From positions 1,044,665 through 1,108,664 of the forward strand of contig BRXU01000036.1 of the NCBI GenBank assembly GCA_030267565.1: DNA of 64,000 nucleotides, in the 5' to 3' direction. This DNA is from Pleodorina starrii (Eukaryota > Chlorophyta > Chlorophyceae > Chlamydomonadales > Volvocaceae). Position 1 is the first letter of the stretch. Each line of letters starts with the position of its first letter. Shown in pieces: positions 32,237 through 43,400 of the stretch. The notes under the pieces were generated by a model. That model was not told the DNA's origin, ran no database searches, and was given only the letters and a program-made list of their open reading frames with translations. The translations under genes were made by a program, and so were the position numbers.

Positions 32237-32765
32237 CCAGGGCTAGGGGCTAGGGGCTAGGGGCTAGGGGCTAGGGGCTAGGGGCTAGGGGCTTGGGGCT
32301 CGGGGCGAGGGGCTAGGGGCGAGGGGCTCGGGGCTAGGGGCGAGGGGCGTGGGGCTCGGGGCGAGGGGCTAGGGGCTAGGGGCTAGGGGCTAGGGGCTAG
32401 GGGCTAGGGGCTAGGGGCTAGGGGCTAGGGGCTAGGGGCTAGGGGCTAGGGGCTAGGGGCTAGGGGCTAGGGGCTAGGGGCTAGGGGCTAGGGGCTAGGG
32501 GCTAGGGGCTAGGGGCTAGGGGCTAGGGGCTAGGGGCTAGGGGCTAGGGGCTAGGGGCTAGGGGCTAGGGGCTAGGGGCTAGGGGCTAGGGGCTAGGGGC
32601 TAGGGGCTAGGGGCTAGGGGCTAGGGGCTAGGGGCTAGGGGCTAGGGGCTAGGGGCTAGGGGCTAGGGGCTAGGGGCTAGGGGCTAGGGGCTAGGGGCTA
32701 GGGGCTAGGGGCTAGGGGCTAGGGGCTAGGGGCTAGGGGCTAGGGGCTAGGGGCTAGGGCTAGGG
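32237..32765 (+). repeat. GGGGCTA heptanucleotide array, ~75 copies
   Basis: The tandem heptamer GGGGCTA is nearly perfect except for a degenerate patch at about 32288-32370 with GGGGCTT, GGGGCTC, GGGGCGA and GGGGCGT units, and two shortened GGGCTA units at the right edge. Runs of four G separated by CTA match the G-quadruplex-forming pattern on the + strand. Every frame meets TAG every 21 bp on both strands, so it cannot be coding. The unit resembles telomere-type repeats (T/A plus a G-run) but is not a telomere motif I know. Confidence 0.95.
32288..32370 (+). repeat. Degenerate patch within the heptamer array
   Basis: Units here differ only in the last two positions (CTT, CTC, CGA, CGT instead of CTA), while the GGGG run is always kept and the 7-bp spacing is unbroken. 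Units on both sides are perfect. This resembles older units trapped near the left edge while the remainder was re-homogenised. Confidence 0.8.
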
Positions 32766-33048
32766 CGGTGGCGGTGGCGGTGGCGGTGGCGGTGGCGGTG
32801 GCGGTGGCGGTGGCGGTGGCGGTGGCGGTGGCGGTGGCGGTGGCGGTGGCGGTGGCGGTGGCGGTGGCGGTGGCGGTGGCGGTGGCGGTGGCGGTGGCGG
32901 TGGCGGTGGCGGTGGCGGTGGCGGTGGCGGTGGCGGTGGCGGTGGCGGTGGCGGTGGCGGTGGCGGTGGCGGTGGCGGTGGCGGTGGCGGTGGCGGTGGC
33001 GGTGGCGGTGGCGGTGGCGGTGGCGGTGGCGGTGGCGGTGGCGGTGGC
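32766..33048 (+). repeat. GGTGGC hexanucleotide array, ~47 perfect copies
   Basis: 283 bp of perfect 6-bp repeat without a single visible variant, starting directly after GGGCTAGGG and ending at GGTGGCCATG. The + strand can form two-tetrad G-quadruplexes. It translates as Ala-Val, Arg-Trp or Gly-Gly type dipeptides, and on the other strand as His-Arg or Ala-Thr, none with evidence of being a gene. The perfect copies imply recent expansion or active homogenisation. Confidence 0.96.
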
Positions 33049-33113
33049 CATGTACCGTAGTGGTGTCAGCATGCAGTTGCCCCTTTGTGCCCATCTACCC
33101 AAACATACTCCTT

Positions 33114-33187
33114 CGTCGTGATTTTCAAACTGTCGTCGGTTGCCAAATCGTCGCGATTTTCAAACTGTCGTCGGTTGCCAAATCGTT
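33114..33187. repeat. 35-bp direct tandem duplication
   Basis: The unit at 33114-33148 (containing GATTTTCAAACTGTCGTCGG) is repeated at 33149-33183 with one T/C difference at the sixth base, followed by the first bases of a third copy (CGTT). 35 is not a multiple of three, so it would shift any reading frame. Confidence 0.9.
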
Positions 33188-33629
33188 GCCGCGCGGATTT
33201 AGTTCAGAGTGTGGACTTGCCGATTTTCGTGTCGCAACGGCACTGCAACGGTTGTTACCGAGTCGTTGCAGTGTGCACGTGTCGGGAAACCTTTCGCGCT
33301 TTGCTAAACTAATGCTGTATATTACACGTTTGTGCAATATGAATTTATATTATGTACAGAGAAGCTTGTCAGAGGGCTGCGCGATGTCGCGACCAGCGAA
33401 GATACGAGTCGCGGCCCGATGTTTTTACATTGCGAGCGAGCTGTTATTGGGGCTGCTATTGACGCTGCGACGTGTATTTCGTTGCACGGCATTTATTAAT
33501 GTATATGCCAGACGTCGGTGGGTGAGATTATCGGGTGGCGTGCGGTCGGCGGGTGGCCGTCGGGCAACTTTTGGTCGCCAGATTTCTTATGCTGACCATT
33601 GCTGCAGGTTGCGACTATGGCTCTCTTCA

Positions 33630-33647
33630 TATGTTCTTACGAACATA
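33630..33647. other. Hairpin overlapping the right arm of the 14-bp inverted repeat
   Basis: TATGTTC (33630-33636) pairs with GAACATA (33641-33647) around the loop TTAC. The right stem lies inside the 14-bp arm at 33639-33652, so the right end of the insertion can fold on itself or pair with the left end 1.6 kb away. Confidence 0.65.
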
Positions 33648-33652
33648 AGCAC
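33639..33652 (-). repeat. Right arm of the 14-bp inverted repeat
   Basis: ACGAACATAAGCAC is the reverse complement of 32047-32060. Its last two bases (AC) are shared with the first decamer of block C, ACCCTTTTGG. Confidence 0.75.
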
Positions 33653-36600
33653 CCTTTTGGGCTCGTCTGCGCCCGTCTGCGCCCGTCTGCGCCTTTTTAC
33701 GCCCGTCTGCACCCTTCTGCGCCCATCTGCGCCCGTCTGCGCCCGTCTGCGCCCGTCTGGGCCCGTCTGCACCCTTCTACGCCCGTCTGCACCCGTCTGC
33801 ACCCTTCTACGCCCGTCTGCACCCGTCTGCACCCTTCTACGCCCTTCTGCGCCCTTCTGCGCCCTTCTGTGCCTTTCTAACCCTTTTGGGCTCGTCTGCG
33901 CCCGTCTGCGCCCGTCTGCACCTTTTTACGCCCGTCTGCACCCTTCTGCGCCCATCTGCGCCCGTCTGCGCCCGTCTGCGCCCGTCTGGGCCCGTCTGCG
34001 CCCTTCTACAACCTTCTGCGCCCGTCTGCGCCCTTCTGCACCCTTCTGCGCCCGTCTGCGCCCTTCTGCACCCTTCTGCGCCCGTCTGCACCCGTCTGCG
34101 CCCGTCTGCGCCCTTCTACGCCCGTCTGCGCCCGTCTGCACCCTTCTACGCCCTTCTGCGCTCTTCTGCACCCTTCTACGCCCGTCTGCGCCCGTCTGCG
34201 CCCGTCTGCGCCCGTCTGCGCCCGTCTGTGCCCGTCTGCGCCCGTCTGCGCCCGTCTGCGCCCTTTTGTGCCCTTCTACACCCGTCTGCGCCCGTCTGCG
34301 CCCTTCTGCGCCCGTCTGCACCCTTCTGCGCCCGTCTGTGCCCGTCTGCGCCCGTCTGCGCCCTTCAACACCCTTTTGTGCCCTTCTGCGCCCGTCTGCA
34401 CCCGTCTGCGCCCGTCTGCACCCGTCTGCGCCCGTCTGCACCCTTCTGCACCCGTCTGCACCCTTCTACGCCCGTCTGCCCCCGTCTGCACCCTTCTACG
34501 CCCTTCTGCGCCCTTCTGCGCCCTTCTGCGCCTTTCTAACCCTTTTGGGCTCGTCTGCGCCCGTCTGCGCCCGTCTGCGCCTTTTTACGCCCGTCTGCAC
34601 CCTTCTGCGCCCATCTGCGCCCGTCTGCGCCCGTCTGCGCCCGTCTGCGCCCGTCTGGGCCCGTCTGCGCCCTTCTACAACCATCTGCGCCCGTCTGCGC
34701 CCTTCTGCACCCTTCTGCGCCCGTCTGCGCCCGTCTGCGCCCGTCTGCGCTCGTCTGCACCCTTCTATGCCCGTCTGCACCCTTCTACGCCCGTCTGCAC
34801 CCGTCTGCGCCCGTCTGCGCCCTTCTACACCCTTTTGTGCCCTTCTGCGCCCGTCTGCACCCGTCTGCACCCGTCTGGGCCCGTCTGCGCCCATCTGCAC
34901 CCTTCTGCACCCTTCTGCGCCCTTCTACGCCCGTCTGCCCCCGTCTGCACCCTTCTACGCCCTTCTGCGCCCTTCTGCGCCCTTCTGCGCCTTTCTAACC
35001 ATTTGGGCTCGTCTGCGCCCGTCTGCGCCCGTCTGCGCCTTTTTACGCCCGTCTGCACCCTTCTGCGCCCATCTGCGCCTGTCTGCGCCCGTCTGCGCCC
35101 GTCTGCGCCCGTCTGGGCCCGTCTGCGCCCTTCTACAACCTTCTGCGCCCGTCTTCGCCCTTCTGCACCCTTCTGCGCCCGTCTGCGCCCGTCTGCGCCC
35201 GTCTGCGCTCGTCTGCACCCTTCTATGCCCGTCTGCGCCCTTCTACGCCCGTCTGCGCCCGTCTGCACCCTTCTACGCCCTTCTGCGCCCTTCTGCGCTC
35301 TTCTGCGCCCGTCTGCACCCGTCTGCGCCCGTCTGCGCCCGTCTGCGCCCGTCTGCGCCCTTCTACACCCTTTTGTGCCCTTCTGCGCCCGTCTGCACCC
35401 GTCTGCACCCGTCTGGGCCCGTCTGCGCCCGTCTGCACCCTTCTGCACCCTTCTGCGCCCATCTGCGCCCGTCTGCGCCCGTCTGCACCCGTCTGCGCCC
35501 GTCTGCGCCCTTCTACGCCCATCTGCGCCCGTCTGCACCCTTCTGCGCCCATCTGCGCCCGTCTGCGCCCGTCTGCACTCGTCTGCTCCCGTCTGCGCCC
35601 GTCTGCACCCTTCTACGCCCATCTGCGGCCGTCTGCACCCGTCTGCGCCCGTCTGCGCCCGTCTGCGCCCGTCTGCGCCTTTCTACACATTTTTGTGCCC
35701 TTCTGCGCCCGTCTGCACCCGTCTGCGCCCGTCTGCGCCCGACTGCACCCGTCTGCACCCGTCTGCACCCTTCTACGCCCTTCTGTGCCCTCCTGCGCCC
35801 TTCTGCGCCTTTCTACACCCTTTTGGGCTCGTCTGCGCCCGTCTGCGCCCTTTTACGCCCGTCTGCACCCTTCTGCGCCCATCTGCGCCCGTCTGCGCCC
35901 GTCTGCGCCCGTCTGCGCCCGTCTGGGCCCGTCGGCGCCCTTCTACAACCTTCTGCGCCCGTCTGCGCCCTTCTGCACCCTTCTGCGCCCGTCTGCGCCC
36001 GTCTGCGCCCGTCTGCGCCCTTCTGTGCCCGTCTGCGACCTTCTACGCCCGTCTGCACCCGTCTGCGCCCTTCTACGCCCTTCTGCGCCCTTCTGCGCCC
36101 TTCAGCGCCCGTCTGCACCCGTCTGCGCCCGTCTGCGCCCGTCTGCGCCCGTCTGCACCCTTCTGCGCCCTTCTGCGCCCGTCTGTGACCTTCTACGCCC
36201 TTTTGCGCCCTTCTGCGCCCTTCTACAACCTTCTGCGCCCGTCTGCGCCCGTCTGCACCCTTATATGCTCGTCTGCGCCCTTCTATGCCCGTCTGCACCC
36301 GTCTGCGCCCTTCTACGCCCTTCTGCGCCCTTCTGCGCCCTTCTGCGCCCGTCTGCACCCGTCTGCGCCCATCTGCGCCCGTCTGCGCCCGTCTGCACCC
36401 TTCTGCACCCTTCTGCGCCCATCTGCACCAGTCTGCGCCCGTCTGCACCCGTCTGCGCCCGTCTGCGCCCGTCTGCGCCCTTTTGCGCCCGTCTGCACCC
36501 TTCTGCGCCCATCTGCGCCCGTCTGCGCCCGTCTGCGCCCGTCTGCGCCCGTCTGCGCCCGTCTGCGCCCGTCTGCGCCCGTCTGCGCCCGTCTGTGCCC

Positions 36601-38679
36601 TTCTACGCCCATCTGCGGCCGTTTGCACCCTTCTGCGCCCATCTGCGCCCGTCTGCGCCCGTCTGCGCTCGTCTGCGCCCGTCTGCGCCCGTCTGCACCC
36701 GTCTGCGCCCGTCTGTGCCCGTCTGCACCCGTCTGCGCCCGTCTGCGCCCGTCTGCGCCCTTCTACACCCTTTTGTGCCCTTCTGCGCCCGTCTGCACCC
36801 GTCTGCGCCCGTCTGCGCCCGTCTGCGCCCGTCTGCACCCGTCTGCACCCTTCCACGCCCTTCTGCGCCCTTCTGCGCCCTTCTGCGCCTTTCTACACCC
36901 TTTTGGGCTCGTCTGCGCCCGTCTGCGCCCTTTTACGCCCGTCTGCACCATTCTGCGCCCATCTGCGCCCGTCTGCGCCCGTCTGCGCCCGTCTGCGCCC
37001 GTCTGCGCCCGTCTGCGCTCTTCTGCACCCATCTGCGCCCGTCTGCGTCCGTCTGCGCCCGTCTGCGCCCTTCTACGCCCGTCTGCGCCCTTTTACGCCC
37101 GTCTGCATCCGTCTGCACCCTACACCCATCTGCGCCCGTCTGCACCCTTCTGCACCCTTCTGGGCCCGTCTGCGCCCTTCTACACCCTTCTGCGCCCGTC
37201 TGCACCCTTCTACACCCTTCTGCGCCCGTCTGCGCCCGTCTGCGCCCGTCTGCGCCCGTCTGCGCCCATCTGCGCCCGTCTGCGCTCGTCTGCACCCTTC
37301 TATGCCCGTCTGCGCCCTTCTACGCCCTTCTGTGCCCTTCTGCGCCCGTCTGCGACCTTCTACGCCCTTCTGCGCCCTTCTGCGCCCGTCTGCGACCTTC
37401 TACGCCCGTCTGAGCCCGTCTGCGCCCTTCTACGCCCTTCTTCGCCCTTCTGTGCCCGTCTGCGCCCGTCTGCGCCCGTCTGCACTCGTTTGCGCCCGTC
37501 TGCGCCCGTCTGCACCCGTCTGCGCCCGTCTGCACCCGTCTGCGCCCGTCTGCGCCCTTCTACGCCCATCTGCGCCCTTCTGCGCCCGTCTGCGCCCGTC
37601 TGCACCCTTTTGCGCCCGTCTGCACCCTTCTGCGCCCATCTGCGCCCGTCTGCACCCGTCTGCGCCCGTCTGCGCCCGTCTGCGCCCGTCTGCGCTCTTC
37701 TACGCCCATCTGCGCCCGTCTGCGCCCTTCTACACTCTTTTGTGCCCTTCTGCGCCCGTCTGCGCCCGTCTGCGCCCGTCTGCGCCCGTCTGCACCCTTC
37801 TATGCCCATCTGCACCCTTCTGCGCCCTTCTGCGCCCGTCTGCGACCTTCTACGCCCGTCTGCACTCGTCTGCACCCTTCTATGCCCGTCTGCGCCCTTC
37901 TACGCCCTTCTGCGCCCTTCTGCGCCCGTCTGCGACCTTCTACGCCCTTCTGCGCCCTTCTGCGCCCGTCTGCGACCTTCTACGCCCGTCTGAGCCCGTC
38001 TGCGCCCTTCTACGCCCTTCTGCGCCCTTCTGCGCCCGTCTGCACCCGTCTGCACCCGTCTGTGCCCGTCTGCGCCCGTCTGCGCCCGCCTGCACCCTTC
38101 TACGCCCATCTGCGCCCGTCTGCGCCCTTCTACACCCTTTTGTGCCCTTCTGCGCCCGTCTGCGCCCGTCTGCGCCCGTCTGCGCCCGTCTGCGCCCGTC
38201 TGCACCCTTCTATGCCCATCTGCGCCCTTCTGCGCCCTTCTGCGCCCTTCTGCGCCCGTCTGCGACCTTCTACGCCCGTCTGCGCTCGTCTGCACCCTTC
38301 TATGCCCGTCTGCGCCCTTCTACGCCCTTCTGCGCCCTTCTGCGCCCGTCTGCGACCTTCTACGCCCTTCTGCGCCCTTCTGCGCCCGTCTGCGACCTTC
38401 TACGCCCGTCTGAGCCCGTCTGCGCCCTTCTACGCCCTTCTGCGCCCTTCTGCGCCCGTCTGCACCCGTCTGCGCCCGTCTGGGCCCGTCTGCACCCGTC
38501 TGCACCCTTCTGCGCCCATCTGCACCAGTCTGCGCCCGTCTGCACCCGTCTGCGCCCGTCTGCGCCCGTCTGCGCCCTTTTGCGCCCGTCTGCACCCTTC
38601 TGCGCCCATCTGCGCCCGTCTGCGCCCGTCTGCGCCCGTCTGCGCCCGTCTGCGCCCGTCTGCGCCCGTCTGCGCCCGT

Positions 38680-40480
38680 CTGCGCCCGTCTGTGCCCTTC
38701 TACGCCCATCTGTGGCCGTTTGCACCCTTCTGCGCCCATCTGCGCCCGTCTGCGCCCGTCTGCGCTCGTCTGCGCCCGTCTGCGCCCGTCTGCACCCGTC
38801 TGCGCCCGTCTGCGCCCGTCTGCACCCGTCTGCGCCCGTCTGCGCCCGTCTGCGCCCTTCTACACCCTTTTGTGCCCTTCTGCGCCCGTCTGCACCCGTC
38901 TGCGCCCGTCTGAGCCCGTCTGCACCCGTCTGCACCCGTCTGCACCCTTCCACGCCCTTCTGCGCCCTTCTGCGCCCTTCTGCGCCTTTCTACACCCTTT
39001 TGGGCTCGTCTGCGCCCGTCTGCGCCCTTTTACGCCCGTCTGCACCATTCTGCGCCCATCTGCGCCCGTCTGCGCCAGTCTGCGCCCGTCTGCGCCCGTC
39101 TGCGCCCGTCTGCGCTCTTCTGCACCCATCTGCGCCCGTCTGCGTCCGTCTGCGCCCGTCTGCGCCCTTCTACGCCCGTCTGCGCCCTTTTACGCCCGTC
39201 TGCACCCGTCTGCACCCTTCTACACCCATCTGCGCCCGTCTGCACCCTTCTGCACCCTTCTGGGCCCGTCTGCGCCCTTCTACACCCTTCTGCGCCCGCC
39301 TGCACCCTTCTACGCCCATCTGCGCCCGTCTGCGCCCTTCTACACCCTTTTGTGCCCTTCTGCGCCCGTCTGCGCCCGTCTGCGCCCGTCTGCGCCCGTC
39401 TGCACCCTTCTATGCCCATCTGCGCCCTTCTGCGCCCTTCTGCGCCCGTCTGCGACCTTCTACGCCCGTCTGCGCTCGTCTGCACCCTTCTATGCCCGTC
39501 TGCGCCCTTCTACGCCCTTCTGCGCCCTTCTGCGCCCGTCTGCGACCTTCTACGCCCTTCTGCGCCCTTCTGCGCCCGTCTGCGACCTTCTACGCCCGTC
39601 TGAGCCCGTCTGTGCCCTTCTACGCCCTTCTGTGCCCTTCTGCGCCCGTCTGCGCCCGTCTGTGCCCTTCTGCGCCCGTCTGCACCCGTCTGCACCCTTC
39701 TGCACCCATCTGCGCCTGTCTGCACCCGTCTGCGCCCGTCTGCGCCCGTCTGCGCCCATCTGCGCCCTTTTGCGCCCGTCTGCGCCCTTCTGCACCCTTC
39801 TGCCCCCGTCTGCGCCCTTCTGCGCCCGTCTGCGCCCGTCTTCACCCTTCTGCGCCCGTCTGCGCCCGTCTGTGCCCTTCTACGCCCATCTGTGGCCGTT
39901 TGCACCCTTCTGCGCCCATCTGCGCCCGTCTGCGCCCGTCTGCGCTCGTCTGCGCCCGTCTGCGCCCGTCTGCACCCGTCTGCGCCCGTCTGCGCCCGTC
40001 TGCACCCGTCTGCGCCCGTCTGCGCCCGTCTGCGCCCTTCTACACCCTTTTGTGCCCTTCTGCGCCCGTCTGCACCCGTCTGCGCCCGTCTGAGCCCGTC
40101 TGCACCCGTCTGCACCCGTCTGCACCCTTCCACGCCCTTCTGCGCCCTTCTGCGCCCTTCTGCGCCTTTCTACACCCTTTTGGGCTCGTCTGCGCCCGTC
40201 TGCGCCCTTTTACGCCCGTCTGCACCATTCTGCGCCCATCTGCGCCCGTCTGCGCCAGTCTGCGCCCGTCTGCGCCCGTCTGCGCCCGTCTGCGCTCTTC
40301 TGCACCCATCTGCGCCCGTCTGCGTCCGTCTGCGCCCGTCTGCGCCCTTCTACGCCCGTCTGCGCCCTTTTACGCCCGTCTGCACCCGTCTGCACCCTTC
40401 TACACCCATCTGCGCCCGTCTGCACCCTTCTGCACCCTTCTGGGCCCGTCTGCGCCCTTCTACACCCTTCTGCGCCCGTC
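38680..40480. repeat. Duplication with 1,180-bp offset
   Basis: TGTGGCCGTT at 38711 and 39891, with the same order of variants around each (about 38680-39300 and 39860-40480), gives an offset of 1180 bp. Confidence 0.75.
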
Positions 40481-43400
40481 TGCACCCTTCTACACCCTTC
40501 TGCGCCCGTCTGCGCCCGTCTGCGCCCGTCTGCGCCCGTCTGCGCCCGTCTGCGCTCGTCTGCACCCTTCTATGCCCGTCTGCGCCCTTCTACGCCCTTC
40601 TGCGCCCTTCTGCGCCCGTCTGCGACCTTCTACGCCCTTCTGCGCCCTTCTGCGCCCGTCTGCGACCTTCTACGCCCGTCTGAGCCCGTCTGCGCCCTTC
40701 TACGCCCTTCTGCGCCCTTCTGTGCCCGTCTGCGCCCGTCTGCGCCCGTCTGCACTCGTTTGCGCCCGTCTGCGCCCGTCTGCACCCGTCTGCGCCCGTC
40801 TGCGCCCGTCTGCGCCCGTCTGCGCCCTTCTACGCCCATCTGCGCCCTTCTGCGCCCGTCTGCACCCGTCTGCACCCTTTTGCGCCCGTCTGCACCCTTC
40901 TGCGCCCATCTGCGCCCGTCTGCACCCGTCTGCGCCCGTCTGCGCCCGTCTGCGACCGTCTGCGCCCTTCTACGCCCATCTGCGCCCGTCTGCGCCCTTC
41001 TACACCCTTTTGTGCCCTTCTGCGCCCGTCTGCGCCCGTCTGCGCCCGTCTGCGCCCGTCTGCACCCTTCTATGCCCATCTGCGCCCTTCTGCGCCCTTC
41101 TGCGCCCGTCTGCGACCTTCTACGCCCGTCTGCGCTCGTCTGCACCCTTCTATGCCCGTCTGCGCCCTTCTACGCCCTTCTGCGCCCTTCTGCGCCCGTC
41201 TGCGACCTTCTACACCCTTCTGCGCCCTTCTGCGCCCGTCTGCACCCGTCTGCGCCCGTCTGTGGCCCGTCGCCGTCTGTGCCCGTCTGCGCCCGTCTGC
41301 GCCCGCCTGCGCCCTTCTACACCCTTTTGTGCCCTTCTGCGCCCGTCTGCACCCGTCTGCGCCCGTCTGGGCCCGTCTGCACCCGTCTGCACCCTTCTGC
41401 GCCCGTCTGCACCCTTCTACGCCCGTCTGCACCCGTCTGCACCCTTCTACGCCCTTCTGCGCCCTTCTGCGCCCTTCTGCGCCTTTGTACACCCTGTTGG
41501 GCCCGTCTGCGCCCTTCTACGCCCTTCTTCGCCCTTCTGTGCCCGTCTGCGCCCGTCTGCGCCCGTCTGCACTCGTTTGCGCCCGTCTGCGCCCGTCTGC
41601 ACCCGTCTGCGCCCGTCTGCGCCCGTCTGCGCCCGTCTGCGCCCTTCTACGCCCATCTGCGCCCTTCTGCGCCCGTCTGCGCCCGTCTGCGCCCTTTTGC
41701 GCCCGTCTGCACCCTTCTGCGCCCATCTGCGCCCGTCTGCACCCGTCTGCGCCCGTCTGCGCCCGTCTGCGCCCGTCTGCGCCCTTCTACGCCCATCTGC
41801 GCCCGTCTGCGCCCTTCTACACCCTTTTGTGCCCTTCTGCGCCCGTCTGCGCCCGTCTGCGCCCGTCTGCGCCCGTCTGCACCCTTCTATGCCCATCTGC
41901 GCCCTTCTGCGCCCTTCTGCGCCCGTCTGCGACCTTCTACGCCCGTCTGCGCTCGTCTGCACCCTTCTATGCCCGTCTGCGCCCTTCTACGCCCTTCTGC
42001 GCCCTTCTGCGCCCGTCTGCGACCTTCTACGCCCTTCTGCGCCCTTCTGCGCCCGTCTGCGACCTTCTACGCCCGTCTGAGCCCGTCTGCGCCCTTCTAC
42101 ACCCTTCTGCGCCCTTCTGCGCCCGTCTGCACCCGTCTGCACCCGTCTGTGCCCGTCTGCGCCCGTCTGCGCCCGCCTGCACCCTTCTACGCCCATCTGC
42201 GCCCGTCTGCGCCCTTCTACACCCTTTTGTGCCCTTCTGCGCCCGTCTGCGCCCGTCTGCGCCCGTCTGCGCCCGTCTGCACCCTTCTATGCCCATCTGC
42301 GCCCTTCTGCGCCCTTCTGCGCCCGTCTGCGACCTTCTACGCCCGTCTGAGCCCGTCTGCGCCCTTCTACGCCCTTCTGCGCCCTTCTGCGCCCGTCTGC
42401 ACCCGTCTGCGCCCGTCTGGGCCCGTCTGCACCCGTCTGCACCCTTCTGCGCCCATCTGCACCAGTCTGCGCCCGTCTGCACCCGTCTGCGCCCGTCTGC
42501 GCCCGTCTGCGCCCTTTTGCGCCCGTCTGCACCCTTCTGCGCCCATCTGCGCCCGTCTGCGCCCGTCTGCGCCCGTCTGCGCCCGTCTGCGCCCGTCTGC
42601 GCCCGTCTGCGCCCGTCTGCGCCCGTCTGTGCCCTTCTACGCCCATCTGTGGCCGTTTGCACCCTTCTGCGCCCATCTGCGCCCGTCTGCGCCCGTCTGC
42701 GCTCGTCTGCGCCCGTCTGCGCCCGTCTGCACCCGTCTGCGCCCGTCTGCGCCCGTCTGCACCCGTCTGCGCCCGTCTGCGCCCGTCTGCGCCCTTCTAC
42801 ACCCTTCTGCGCCCTTCTGCGCCCGTCCGCTCCCTTCTGCACCCGTCTGCGCCCGTCTGCGCCCGTCTGCGCCCTTCTACACCCTTTTGTGCCCTTCTGC
42901 GCCCGTCTGCACCCGTCTGCGCCCGTCTGAGCCCGTCTGCACCCGTCTGCACCCGTCTGCACCCTTCCACGCCCTTCTGCGCCCTTCTGCGCCCTTCTGC
43001 GCCTTTCTACACCCTTTTGGGCTCGTCTGCGCCCGTCTGCGCCCTTTTACGCCCGTCTGCACCATTCTGCGCCCATCTGCGCCCGTCTGCGCCAGTCTGC
43101 GCCCGTCTGCGCCCGTCTGCGCCCGTCTGCGCTCTTCTGCACCCATCTGCGCCCGTCTGCGTCCGTCTGCGCCCGTCTGCGCCCTTCTACGCCCGTCTGC
43201 GCCCTTTTACGCCCGTCTGCACCCGTCTGCACCCTTCTACACCCATCTGCGCCCGTCTGCACCCTTCTGCACCCTTCTGGGCCCGTCTGCGCCCTTCTAC
43301 ACCCTTCTGCGCCCGTCTGCACCCTTCTACACCCTTCTGCGCCCGTCTGCGCCCGTCTGCGCCCGTCTGCGCCCGTCTGCGCCCGTCTGCGCTCGTCTGC

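Larger units (their letters stand above)
33049..33650. other. Unique island of ordinary composition, no gene assigned
   Basis: About 600 bp of balanced composition, AT-rich around 33312-33360, between the GGTGGC tract and decamer block C. One + frame is stop-free across the whole island and into the satellite (about 200 codons from GTG at 33060; first ATG in that frame at 33312). The translated stretch includes a hydrophobic segment (FYIASELLLGLLLTL), but I recognise no family. There is no convincing promoter, splice or polyadenylation context. It contains a 35-bp tandem duplication and a palindrome at its right edge. It may be the body of a non-autonomous element or captured genomic DNA. Confidence 0.6.

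Noticed and set aside
32237..32765. True chromosome end
   Set aside because: The heptamer tract is internal, with satellite continuing for about 30 kb on both sides, so it is not a telomere in this position.
32740..33121. Ala-Val, His-Arg and Ala-Thr dipeptide frames over GGTGGC
   Set aside because: Pure translation of a hexanucleotide microsatellite, open on both strands at once.
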